Assembly (NCBI GenBank): GCA_002069885.1
Contig: MWCD01000025.1
Span: forward strand, 1-51,907
Length of the DNA: 51,907 nucleotides
Reading direction: 5' to 3'
Source of the DNA: a bacterium ADurb.Bin236
Lineage (GTDB): Bacteria; UBP15; UBA6099
The notes under the pieces: generated by a model
Seen by the model: only the letters and a program-made list of their open reading frames with translations
Databases searched by the model: none
Told to the model about the DNA's origin: nothing
In this document: piece after piece, positions 35,372-43,577 of the stretch
Layout: every line of letters begins with the position of its first letter
Position numbering within the stretch: position 1 is the stretch's first letter
Program-made: the position numbers and the translations under genes

Positions 35372-36424
35372 TTGCTTCAACTGCCCAGACACGCGCTTCA
35401 CAAAAAACTGGTTGGCCGGGCGAATCCCATGCGGATTCAACTTGAGATCACCCGACGTTGCAACCTTGACTGCGTGCATTGCATTCAGGGCGGCTGCTCG
35501 TATGTCGCCGGAGAAATGACGGCGGCGGACTACGAGCGGCTTCTGCCCAGAATGAGCGCGGCAGGTGTATTCAGCGTCAGTCTCACCGGCGGTGAATTTC
35601 TCTGCCATCCTGAAATCATGGTTATTCTGGAGCTTCTTCTCCGCTCCGATTTTTGGCTCGCCCTGCAGACCAACGGAACGCTGCTGGATCAGGATACGGT
35701 TGATTTTCTGGCCCGTAGCAGAGAAAAAATCCGCGCTGTGGCCGTAAGCCTGTACGGAGCGACCGCCAAGGCCCACGAGTCAGTAACCCGCTCGCCCGGA
35801 AGTTTCGAGAAAACCATCCGCGCCATAGACATGCTCTCCGAAGCAGGTTTCAGAGTCGAAGTTATTTCTCTTCTTATGACGATGAATCAGGAGGAAGCGC
35901 CGCAGATTCAGGAACTGTGCCGGGAACGCGGCCTATTCCACCAGTTCAATTCGATAATCGCCCCCAGAAAAGACGGGGAGACGTCCTCCCTTGAGTGCAG
36001 ACTCTCTGAAGAGCTTCTCAAAAAGCTTCCCCGACCATGGGAGACTTTCACGGAGAACTTCATCCCGCACGAGCCGGACGACTTCTCTCCGGACAAGACA
36101 CTAGACGCATGGTGCACGATGGCCCGCACGTCAGGATATATAGATTCCAAAGGCAACCTGCTCCCATGCTCAATCATGGACCTACCTGCCGGGAATGTGA
36201 AAGACCGCCCGTTTGACGAACTGTGGCATGATTCCGCCGTGTTCAACGCGCTGAGAAAACTTAAGATCGGGGAATTCGAGTGTTCCCGCTGCGGCCACTT
36301 TCCAACTTGCCGCCCGTGCCCCGGCCTTGCCTTCCTCGAACACGGCAATATGTTTGAAGCTCCGAAAGAAATATGTAGAATAATAGAGTTGTTCCTAGGC
36401 GACAAAGAGGTGAAAAAAGCATGA
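35372..36424 (+). CDS. Radical SAM/SPASM peptide maturase
   Basis: 350 residues, starting at TTG 35372, which has GGAGG eight bases upstream inside the end of the pqqD-like gene. The radical SAM cluster motif is C30-x3-C34-x2-C37. The SAM-binding LTGGEF is at 71-76. The SPASM domain provides seven cysteines (C248, C266, C304, C307, C313, C316, C335) in the classical spacing for auxiliary 4Fe-4S clusters. SPASM enzymes modify peptide side chains, for example by thioether or C-C crosslinks. Its stop overlaps the start of the peptide gene as ATGA. The expected substrate is the peptide with its single Cys. No second maturase is present. Confidence 0.92.
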   Translation: MLQLPRHALHKKLVGRANPMRIQLEITRRCNLDCVHCIQGGCSYVAGEMTAADYERLLPRMSAAGVFSVSLTGGEFLCHPEIMVILELLLRSDFWLALQTNGTLLDQDTVDFLARSREKIRAVAVSLYGATAKAHESVTRSPGSFEKTIRAIDMLSEAGFRVEVISLLMTMNQEEAPQIQELCRERGLFHQFNSIIAPRKDGETSSLECRLSEELLKKLPRPWETFTENFIPHEPDDFSPDKTLDAWCTMARTSGYIDSKGNLLPCSIMDLPAGNVKDRPFDELWHDSAVFNALRKLKIGEFECSRCGHFPTCRPCPGLAFLEHGNMFEAPKEICRIIELFLGDKEVKKA

Positions 36425-36549
36425 ATAAGAATGAGAAAGAAAACAAAAAAACCTATTCCAAACCCGTCCTGACGAAGTACGGAACGGTGAAGGACGTGTA
36501 CACCGGGCCGTCGTGCAAGGCGATAATGGAAGCCGAAGCGGACAAGTAA
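36421..36549 (+). CDS. Putative RiPP precursor peptide, 42 residues
   Basis: A short gene whose ATG overlaps the radical SAM stop as ATGA. The N-terminal ten residues are Lys/Asn/Glu-rich. Residues 12-28 carry Y12-x-x-P15-x-L17-x-x-x-G21-x-V23 and T28, a layout like the leader that PqqD-like recognition proteins bind in lasso-peptide systems. The C-terminal 14 residues are GPSCKAIMEAEADK: G29 would be the first core residue in a lasso reading, with E37 at core position 9. There is one Cys (C32), so a Cys-based crosslink to a neighbouring residue is possible. No lasso cyclase or B2-type protease is nearby. The reading frame is certain; precursor status is inferred from position, size and leader. 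Confidence 0.75.
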   Translation: MNKNEKENKKTYSKPVLTKYGTVKDVYTGPSCKAIMEAEADK

Positions 36550-36610
36550 AATAGAATCCGCGCCTACTGCCTCCTTTTCGTCTCTTTGTCGGGAACGTCT
36601 CGTTTTTGTG

Positions 36611-36640
36611 TTGTGCCGCCCCTGTTTTCTGCCTTATAAT
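36611..36640 (+). promoter_or_regulatory. Candidate promoter between peptide and HPr-kinase-like gene
   Basis: TTGTGC (36611-36616) and a perfect TATAAT (36635-36640) are 18 bp apart, which would start an mRNA about 97 nt before the next ATG. This would let the downstream four genes be transcribed independently of the cassette. Confidence 0.5.
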
Positions 36641-36743
36641 TAAATCAGATTTGTCAAAATCTTCGGATTCGGCATTCGCGCGCAAGTCCGACTAATCCGG
36701 AGCGAAAGGAATTGACAATCCGGCCGCTGCCGGCCATCCAGCC

Positions 36744-37697
36744 ATGAACAAACTCAAGGACGCGTCGCCGGCGTCCAGAAAATTTTATGAGATAAGCCTC
36801 TTCGGCAGACGGTTTGCTATAGACACCGACCGCCCCGACGTCATAGAAACTTTTTTTGTTTCTTTCTACGGCGACGCGCACAACGCGATGGCCGCCCCGC
36901 CGAAAAACAGCGAAAAAAATTTGTTCCGCCTGAGCGTCAATCACAGCCACCCCGGAAAAATCAAACAGAATTCAATAGCCGAGCCTATTCCGATTCCGGA
37001 ACCCGGAATGCAGTTGTTTCTCGAATGGGAGCCTGAGAGTGGCGCGGCTGTATTCAATGTCCCTCCCTCGCCGGAAAACCGCGTCACTCAAATCGTCTGC
37101 GCGGCGGCTTCCAATTTTATTTACCTGACGCTGATGAGCGCCGGCGTTTTCTTCTATCATGCGTCCTCCGCCGCGCGGGCCGGCGGAGCCGTCATGTTCT
37201 GCGGCCCCAACGGCAGCGGAAAATCGACCGTGATGCGCGCCGCGCTCGCGCGCGGAGCGAGATATCTTTCAGACGACGCCTGCGCAACCGTGAAAAACGA
37301 TTGCGGCGCAGTCTGTGTCTATCCCGGTCGCGAAGCGGTCGAAATCGCCGATCTTTCGACGGATGAGATCAGTCTTCTTAAGGAAAAAGGATTCAGGCCA
37401 AGTCCGCACGAAAAGTTCCTCTCGCCGCCTGCAGCCGGGCTGCTATCGCCTATCAGGGCGTTATATTTTCTTTCAGGAATGGAAGGAATCCCCACAGTCA
37501 GGCCATTATCAGCGAGGGCTGCGGCGGTAAGACTGATGAGGCTGCACAGAATGCCGATGACGGAGCGCGCATGCGAGGAACTCATGCGTATGAGCGGAGA
37601 CATCGCCGAGCAGTCCCGCGCCTTTGAATTTGAACTGGGAGCGGACGCTGAATCCGGTTGCCGCGCGGTTATGGAACATGTCGAGTCGATTATTTAA
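36744..37697 (+). CDS. HPr kinase/phosphorylase-like P-loop protein
   Basis: 317 residues. The P-loop GPNGSGKST begins at residue 154, followed by YLSDDACA (D177, D178), the pairing seen in HprK-type kinases and in the HPr-kinase homologues that accompany some lasso-peptide and PqqD clusters. An upstream HAS segment (H139) also fits the fold. The N-terminal 110 residues are a distinct domain not recognised. No HPr (ptsH) gene or PTS gene is near. No clear ribosome site precedes the ATG. In paeninodin-type clusters a related protein phosphorylates the peptide; that this one acts on the 42-residue peptide is inference from proximity. Confidence 0.78.
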   Translation: MNKLKDASPASRKFYEISLFGRRFAIDTDRPDVIETFFVSFYGDAHNAMAAPPKNSEKNLFRLSVNHSHPGKIKQNSIAEPIPIPEPGMQLFLEWEPESGAAVFNVPPSPENRVTQIVCAAASNFIYLTLMSAGVFFYHASSAARAGGAVMFCGPNGSGKSTVMRAALARGARYLSDDACATVKNDCGAVCVYPGREAVEIADLSTDEISLLKEKGFRPSPHEKFLSPPAAGLLSPIRALYFLSGMEGIPTVRPLSARAAAVRLMRLHRMPMTERACEELMRMSGDIAEQSRAFEFELGADAESGCRAVMEHVESII

Positions 37698-38808
37698 AAT
37701 TGCGGCGATGTGCCTGCTGATACTGGCGGCACGCGCTCCCGCGTTTGCCTACTCCGGCGATTTCGACGCTCTGGTGTTCGATTTCGATGTCGAGAGCGAT
37801 TTTCCGGAAAAATGGGCGGCTCCCGCTCTCACCGACTACGCTATTCGGGCGATTTCCCTAAATTCAAAAGAACGCGCGATGCCCCGCGACGCCCTCAAAA
37901 GGCTCGCTTCCAGATGGGCGGCGGCGGGAAGACGCGAAATGGCGTTCGAGACTCGCGACGCGCTGCGGCAACACACCGGAGCCTCTTTCATCGTCGACGG
38001 TTCCCTGTCGCGCGACCGCTCCGGATTCCAGTTCACCGGTTCGGTCATAAATCCCGACACCGGGCTTGTGCGCGACATATCGTTCTCCCTGAAAGAATTC
38101 GACATTGAAGCGGCGCGCGGAGCGTTGCGCGGGACGCTTGAAACCGCTCTCGGCAGAAAACTGCCGAACGACAAATCGGCGCTTCTCGGAACGACAAACT
38201 CCTCGGCATCCGCCGCGCATTGGAAAGGCGTCTGGCAATACGAACGGAACGAGACCGAAAAAGCTATAGCGTTCTTCCAGCAGTCGATGTCAGCCGATCC
38301 TGCTTTCATAGAGCCTGCCCTCTCCCTTGCAAGAGCGCAGATGGACAAAGCGCTATTTTCGGACGCGGCGGCGATCCTCAGAAAAGCTATCTCGTCCGCC
38401 CCGAAAGAGCCGCGCGCCCATTTTCTCCTCGGCCTCTCTCTTCACTTCCAGAGACAAAAACAGCTCTCTCTCGAATCTCTCGGAACCGCCGCTAACCTCG
38501 AACCCCGCAATCCGGAATACCTATTCCAACTCGGCGTCGTCCACAAGGAATCCTTCAGATATCCTGAAGCGATTTCAAATTTTGAGAAAGCGCTCGCCAT
38601 AGACAAATCGTACGACGCTTGGTTTCCTCTGGCTGAGATTTACGCGACAACAAAACAAGAGCAAAAAGCGATACACAGCCTCGAACAGGCCGCTGTCTGG
38701 AGCCGGGCGGGGTTGCTCAACAGGCTGAAGAACGACGCGGATTTCAACTGGCTTCGCACGAACGCGCGTTTCCAGCTTCTAATAAAACAACTGGAGAGGC
38801 AACCATGA
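37678..38808 (+). CDS. Secreted TPR protein
   Basis: 376 residues from the ATG at 37678, inside the end of the HPr-kinase-like gene (20-bp overlap), chosen because a signal peptide (about 1-24) begins there. The N-terminal part (about 25-170), with DALVFDFDVESDFPEKWAAPALTDY and DGSLSRDRSGFQFTGSVIN, is like the FlgO/TolB-N type of envelope protein. Four or more TPRs follow (about 180-340). It is likely periplasmic. The stop overlaps the next start by four bases, so translation is coupled. Function unknown. Confidence 0.82.
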   Translation: MSSRLFKIAAMCLLILAARAPAFAYSGDFDALVFDFDVESDFPEKWAAPALTDYAIRAISLNSKERAMPRDALKRLASRWAAAGRREMAFETRDALRQHTGASFIVDGSLSRDRSGFQFTGSVINPDTGLVRDISFSLKEFDIEAARGALRGTLETALGRKLPNDKSALLGTTNSSASAAHWKGVWQYERNETEKAIAFFQQSMSADPAFIEPALSLARAQMDKALFSDAAAILRKAISSAPKEPRAHFLLGLSLHFQRQKQLSLESLGTAANLEPRNPEYLFQLGVVHKESFRYPEAISNFEKALAIDKSYDAWFPLAEIYATTKQEQKAIHSLEQAAVWSRAGLLNRLKNDADFNWLRTNARFQLLIKQLERQP

Positions 38809-39389
38809 GGCGGGCCGTCAGGGCGATAACGGCATTGGTGGCAACGGCCTTCATAGCCGCCGGGTGCGCGGGCGCGCGCAGAGCCTCAGCCCCGGCTTCT
38901 CCGCTTCCTTCCGCCGACTCGATACAGAGCGAAATCATACACACGATTTCCAAACGCCTGACCGCCGGACTGCCTGACTCAGGCAGACTAAAAGCGGCGC
39001 GCGAAAGGGGCGTCCTTCGTGTCGCCGTCGTCTTTTCGCCCGACAATGCGCTTTGCCATTTCGATCCTGATATCGGCGCGCCGCGTGGATTCATCCCCGA
39101 GCTTGCGGCCGAGATTGCCCTCATGCTGGAAATCAAACCCAACGTTGAATTGCTCAATCAAGGCGAACGCCCCGGCCCGGAAATCGACATTGTTTTCCTC
39201 CCTGAGGGCGATAGCGGTTGCGAGTCAAATAATCTTATTCCTTATTATTACACTCCTGAACTGGGGTGGAAACACATCTGCGTGATGGATGACGGCGAAT
39301 CGCTCAAGGAGGCGGTCGCGAGAATCCTGTCCCACATGAACTCGACGGGCATATTCGCGCAACTGCACATGGCGCATGTCGAAAACTAA
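38805..39389 (+). CDS. Short solute-binding lipoprotein
   Basis: 194 residues. Signal sequence with lipobox FIAAGC, so Cys is lipidated and the protein is tethered to a membrane. The mature part carries segments of a family 3 solute-binding fold: ARERGVLRVAVVFSPDNAL and GAPRGFIPELAAEIALML, then LEGDxxGC-like regions. It is shorter than usual (about 230-270) so one lobe may be incomplete. It overlaps the histidine kinase gene by 14 bp. A role as ligand sensor for the kinase is inferred from context. Confidence 0.75.
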   Translation: MRRAVRAITALVATAFIAAGCAGARRASAPASPLPSADSIQSEIIHTISKRLTAGLPDSGRLKAARERGVLRVAVVFSPDNALCHFDPDIGAPRGFIPELAAEIALMLEIKPNVELLNQGERPGPEIDIVFLPEGDSGCESNNLIPYYYTPELGWKHICVMDDGESLKEAVARILSHMNSTGIFAQLHMAHVEN

Positions 39390-41106
39390 ACGGACAACGA
39401 TGTTCGGCAAGCTGATGAGGTCGAACCTGCTGACGCTTGCGTTCGCGGCGCTGATATTCGGCGCGGCATACTCGGTGTTCGCCGCGCGATACCTTAAATC
39501 CGCCGCCGAAGAGGACATGACTCGCGCAGCTCTGCTGGCAAGCAGCGTCATATCCCGAAACCTCGAAGGAGCGGCGCTCACATCCCGCCTGCTTGCGCAG
39601 AATTACGAGATACGCTCAGGACTTCCAGCCGGAGACAAGGATCGCATATCGGCGGAAATAGAAAAGGAACTGAAAAATATTGAAGCGGATTTCATAACCG
39701 TCGCCGGAGCGGACGGAGTTTCGACGATTAGAGCATCCCGCCGTCCTCTCCCGCCCGAATTTGAAACATCCGCGCTTTCCGAGCCTCTTTTCCTAAGCCC
39801 CGCGTTCCATCGAGCCTCGACATCCGGAGAGCCGGCCGTCGGCATAGAGCCTGTATTCCCCGGCGGTCTCGGCATTGTCGCCATCGCTCCGACAAAAGGC
39901 GAAGACGGCGAAATCATAGGATTCGTTCGCATCGGATTCCATCTGGACGACAGGTTTGTGGAAACGGTGAGAGAGATGACGCAAGCCGATCTGGCGATAG
40001 AGCGTCGGGGCGAGATAATCGCGTCCACAGCGCGCGCTTCAGGACAGGAGCCGCTTCTTGCTTCGGCTCTATCGAAATCTTACCTCATTCACAGTTCGGA
40101 GATGCCGAGCGAGGGAACGGAACCGGCGCGCCTGCTCGCGCTGTACCCGAAAAACAGAATTGCTAGAGCGCTGAAGCAGGGATTAGCCGCGATTGCGGCC
40201 ATAGCAGCAGTCGCGCTGGCCGTCTCCGCGTTCGCGAGCGCCCGCCTCTCCCGCCGTATCGTGTCGCCTATCAGCGATTTGATTTACGGAGCGGAAAGGA
40301 TACAAGCGGGAGATTTCGGGCGTCGGCTCGACGCCTCCGGGCCTGACGAGCTTCGAGAACTTGCGACAGCTTTCAACAGGATGGCCGAGGCTTTGACCCA
40401 GCGCGACGCGGAGATAAAAATCAATCAGGACCAGCTTGTGGAATCCGGCAAACTGGCGGCGGTCGGAGAGCTTGCTGCCGGCGTCGCCCACGAAATCGGA
40501 AACCCGCTAGCCGCCATACTAGGCTATGTTCAATTGATTAATACGGCTCCGCCGGAAAAAATCAGCCACTATCTGGAACGCATCGCCCAAGAGGCAGGGT
40601 TCATCGATCAGACGATTAGAGACCTTCTGGAATTCTCAAGACCAGCAGCGGCGGAAGATCAGGTTTTCGCCGCAGACGACGCGGTGGACGAGGCCCTCCG
40701 CATGCTGAGTTTCCACAAGATGATGAAACACATCGAAGTGAAACGAACTAGGCCCCAGAAGTCCCCGCTGATCAAGGGCGGAAAGAAAGAGATAACTCAG
40801 GCGGTGATGAACATCGCGCTGAACGCGGCGCAAGCCATGAAAGGACACGGAACGCTTGATGTCACAACAGGCTCTGAAGGCGCGACTGCGTTCATAAAAA
40901 TCCGCGACACTGGCCCCGGCGTGAAACCCGAAAACATAAAAAGAATATTCGACCCCTTCTTCACGACCAGAGGCGACGGAGTTGGTCTGGGGCTTTCGAT
41001 AACATACAAAATAATCGAGCGGCACAACGGTTCGATTCAAGTCCTCTCGCCTCCCGGAAGCGGGGCGGAGTTCGCTATCCTTTTGCCACTCGCCGCTCAG
41101 GCGTAA
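39376..41106 (+). CDS. Membrane sensor histidine kinase with HAMP domain
   Basis: 576 residues. TM1 at about 14-38, a periplasmic sensor region (about 40-270) with double-Cache-like character, TM2 about 275-295, HAMP (about 295-345), then HisKA with H372 in VAHEIGNP and HATPase with N-box NIALNAAQAM, DTGPGV, FDPFFTT and GVGLGLSI. The AtoS/NtrB-type kinase core usually pairs with NtrC-type regulators, which matters because rpoN is in the window, but no response regulator is adjacent. The first residues overlap the lipoprotein gene. Confidence 0.93.
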   Translation: MSKTKRTTMFGKLMRSNLLTLAFAALIFGAAYSVFAARYLKSAAEEDMTRAALLASSVISRNLEGAALTSRLLAQNYEIRSGLPAGDKDRISAEIEKELKNIEADFITVAGADGVSTIRASRRPLPPEFETSALSEPLFLSPAFHRASTSGEPAVGIEPVFPGGLGIVAIAPTKGEDGEIIGFVRIGFHLDDRFVETVREMTQADLAIERRGEIIASTARASGQEPLLASALSKSYLIHSSEMPSEGTEPARLLALYPKNRIARALKQGLAAIAAIAAVALAVSAFASARLSRRIVSPISDLIYGAERIQAGDFGRRLDASGPDELRELATAFNRMAEALTQRDAEIKINQDQLVESGKLAAVGELAAGVAHEIGNPLAAILGYVQLINTAPPEKISHYLERIAQEAGFIDQTIRDLLEFSRPAAAEDQVFAADDAVDEALRMLSFHKMMKHIEVKRTRPQKSPLIKGGKKEITQAVMNIALNAAQAMKGHGTLDVTTGSEGATAFIKIRDTGPGVKPENIKRIFDPFFTTRGDGVGLGLSITYKIIERHNGSIQVLSPPGSGAEFAILLPLAAQA

Positions 41107-41162
41107 TCGGATACTGACAGCTCATATTTATATCCCTTGTCGATGTAGAATTGATTTAGTCC

Positions 41163-41181
41163 GAATCCGTCATTAGGATTC
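41163..41181. terminator. Convergent GAATCC-N7-GGATTC hairpin
   Basis: A perfect six-pair stem with a seven-base loop (GTCATTA), between the end of the histidine kinase gene and the end of pgk. No long T tract on either strand. Same element type as 15304-15322. Confidence 0.45.
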
Positions 41182-41187
41182 TGCGCG

Positions 41188-42378
41188 TCACTTGTCGGTG
41201 AGTGCCTCGACGCCGGGAAGTTTTTTGCCTTCCAGCATTTCGAGGGAGGCCCCGCCGCCGGTGGACACGTGCGAGAACTTGTCCGCCAGCCCCATTTTCC
41301 GCACCGCGCTCGCGGAGTCTCCCCCGCCGATTATCGAGACGCAGTCCGAACTTGCCGCGGCTTCCGCCACCGCGCGGGTTCCAACCGCGAACCGCTCCAT
41401 CTCGAACACGCCCATCGGGCCGTTCCACACGAGCGTCTTGCACGCTTTGATTTTTCCGGCGAATAGCTCGGATGTCTCCGGGCCTATGTCCAGCCCCATT
41501 CGGTCCGCAGGTATCGCGTCTGCGGCGACAACCGCCGCGTCGGCGTCCTCCGCGAATCTGTCGGCCGCCACGATGTCCACGGGTAGAACAAGCTCCGTGC
41601 CCCTGTCGCGCGCAAGCGACATCAGCCGCGAGGCGTCCTCAAGCCTGTCCGCTTCGAGTTTGGAGGAGCCTATCTCGCGTCCCATAGCCTTTAGGAACGT
41701 GAAAGCCATGCCGCCTCCGACAAGTATCGAATCGACTCGCCCGATGAGGTTCTCGATGACGAGAATCTTGTCAGACACTTTGGCGCCGCCAAGCAGAGCG
41801 ACGAACGGCCTGCCGGGATTAGACAGAGCGTTGTCCATATATTCTATTTCTTTTTTCATCAGGAACCCCGCCACCGCCGGTTGCAGGAACGCCGCGACTC
41901 CTGTCACGGACGACTGTTCCCTGTGCGCGGCTCCGAACGCGTCGTTCACGAACAGGTCTCCCAACTCCGCGAGCTGCTTAGTGAATTCAGGATCGTTCTT
42001 GGTTTCGCCCTTGTGGAATCTGACGTTTTCAAGGAGAAGGACGGCTCCCGGCTCCAAGTTCGCCGCGAGTGTTTTTACCGATTCGCCTATGCAGTCGTCC
42101 GCAAGGTCGACCGGAGCGTCTAGGAGTTTCCTTAGAGAGTCCAGAACGGGGCGCATGCTGAATGCCGAGTTCCATTCGCCTTTGGGCCTGCCGAGATGGC
42201 TCATTAGGACGGCAGAGCCGCCGCCGCCGAGGATGTGCTTTATAGTGGGAAGAGTGGCTCTTATTCGAAAATCGTCAGCCACCGCGCCCGATTCATCCAG
42301 AGGCACGTTGAAGTCCACGCGCACGAGCGCGCGTTTGCCTTTAAAATCGACGTCTTCAACAGTCATTTTTTTAAGCAT
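41188..42378 (-). CDS. pgk: Phosphoglycerate kinase
   Basis: 396 residues, the standard length. It converts 1,3-bisphosphoglycerate and ADP to 3-phosphoglycerate and ATP. Hallmarks include GKRALVRVDFNVPL, SHLGRPKG, LLLENVRFHKGE, NDAFGAAHR, LGGAKVSDK, LVGGGMAFTFLKA, VWNGPMGVFE and the final HVSTGGGASLEMLEGKKLPGV. A GGAGA site eight bases upstream fits the ATG. It lies 120 bases after gap on the same strand. Confidence 0.98.
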   Translation of the reverse strand: MLKKMTVEDVDFKGKRALVRVDFNVPLDESGAVADDFRIRATLPTIKHILGGGGSAVLMSHLGRPKGEWNSAFSMRPVLDSLRKLLDAPVDLADDCIGESVKTLAANLEPGAVLLLENVRFHKGETKNDPEFTKQLAELGDLFVNDAFGAAHREQSSVTGVAAFLQPAVAGFLMKKEIEYMDNALSNPGRPFVALLGGAKVSDKILVIENLIGRVDSILVGGGMAFTFLKAMGREIGSSKLEADRLEDASRLMSLARDRGTELVLPVDIVAADRFAEDADAAVVAADAIPADRMGLDIGPETSELFAGKIKACKTLVWNGPMGVFEMERFAVGTRAVAEAAASSDCVSIIGGGDSASAVRKMGLADKFSHVSTGGGASLEMLEGKKLPGVEALTDK

Positions 42379-42498
42379 GGCGTTTCTCCTTGCGGACGCG
42401 ACCGCGCAGAAGCCGCGGCGTCTGTCCGATATTGCGCGGAACGCTCCGCGCTCGTTGTTGTAGAATCGCGCTGGCGGGCCGGCGCCGGGGACGCCTCG

Positions 42499-43533
42499 TC
42501 AGAGGCTCTTGCCCATGATGGCGCAAAGGTCTACCATCCGCGCCGAGTACCCCATCTCGTTGTCATACCACGAGACGACTTTCACGAGCGTTCCGTCGAT
42601 GACGTCCGTCAGGGTGGCGTCGAAGCTCGACGACATGTGCGAGCCTTTGAAGTCCATTGACACAAGCTCTTCGTCGCAGTATTCGAGATAGCCCTTCATC
42701 GGCCCGTCCGCAGCTTTCTTCATGGCCGCGTTGACTTCATCTATCGAGCAGGGCTTCGACGTGACGACTGTGAGATCGACAACCGAAACGGTGGGCGTCG
42801 GAACGCGCAGCGCATAGCCCTTCATTTTGCCTTTCAGCGACGGTATGACGTCGCCGATGGCCTTTGCGGCTCCGGTGGACGAGGGGATTATCGAGAGCGC
42901 GGCGGCTCGCGCGCGCCTCAAATCCTTGTGCGCAAGATCGAGTATCCGCTGGTCGTTCGTGTACGAGTGAATCGTGCACATCAGCCCGTGAACCACTCCG
43001 AAATTGTCCGCGAGAACTTTTGCGACCGGGGCGAGGCAGTTTGTCGTGCATGACGCGTTCGATATGACATGGTGCGAATTCGGATCGTAGATTTCGTCGT
43101 TTACTCCGAGGACGATGGTGGCGTCCACCGGGTCTTTGCCGTCTCCGGGCGCGGACACTATGACTTTCTTCACGGTGTCGCCGAGATGGATGGCCGCTTG
43201 GGCGCGTTTCCTGAACAGCCCGGTCGACTCGACCACTATCTGAGCGCCGGATTCCGACCACGGTATTTCCTTCGGGTCTTTGCATTTGTAAACCGCTATC
43301 TTTTTGCCGTTCACGGTTATGGAGCCGGGCTTGCCGTCTTCTGCCGACTCCTCGAACGCAACGCTCGCGTTCAGCCTTCCGAAATTCGAGTCGTATTTTA
43401 GAAGATGCGCCAGCGCCTGAACATTGGTCAGATCGTTGATCGCGACCACTTCAACGCCTTGCTTTTCCAAGCAGCAGCGAAGCATGTTCCTTCCGATTCT
43501 TCCAAACCCATTAATTCCGATTTTTACCGTCAT
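42499..43533 (-). CDS. gapA: Type I glyceraldehyde-3-phosphate dehydrogenase
   Basis: 344 residues from the ATG at 43533, with GGAGG eight bases upstream; earlier in-frame ATGs at 43557, 43548 and 43539 are badly placed for ribosome binding. It makes 1,3-bisphosphoglycerate from glyceraldehyde-3-phosphate using NAD(P). MTVKIGINGFGRIGRN is the nucleotide-binding start, and SNASCTTNCLAP contains the catalytic Cys. A TATAAT at 43567-43572 lies between the yvcK stop and this gene, so an additional promoter is possible. It sits between yvcK and pgk. Confidence 0.97.
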   Translation of the reverse strand: MTVKIGINGFGRIGRNMLRCCLEKQGVEVVAINDLTNVQALAHLLKYDSNFGRLNASVAFEESAEDGKPGSITVNGKKIAVYKCKDPKEIPWSESGAQIVVESTGLFRKRAQAAIHLGDTVKKVIVSAPGDGKDPVDATIVLGVNDEIYDPNSHHVISNASCTTNCLAPVAKVLADNFGVVHGLMCTIHSYTNDQRILDLAHKDLRRARAAALSIIPSSTGAAKAIGDVIPSLKGKMKGYALRVPTPTVSVVDLTVVTSKPCSIDEVNAAMKKAADGPMKGYLEYCDEELVSMDFKGSHMSSSFDATLTDVIDGTLVKVVSWYDNEMGYSARMVDLCAIMGKSL

Positions 43534-43577
43534 ATTCATCTCCTCCATAAAATTCAAAGTAAGTTTTAATTATAGCG

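Noticed and set aside
35090-36549. A lasso-peptide gene cluster
   Set aside because: The recognition protein and leader look lasso-like, but no asparagine-synthetase-like cyclase or B2-type protease is present and a SPASM enzyme is there instead.
41192-42463. A 423-codon plus-strand frame opposite pgk
   Set aside because: Ser/Pro/Arg-rich shadow of pgk, which is conserved over its full length.
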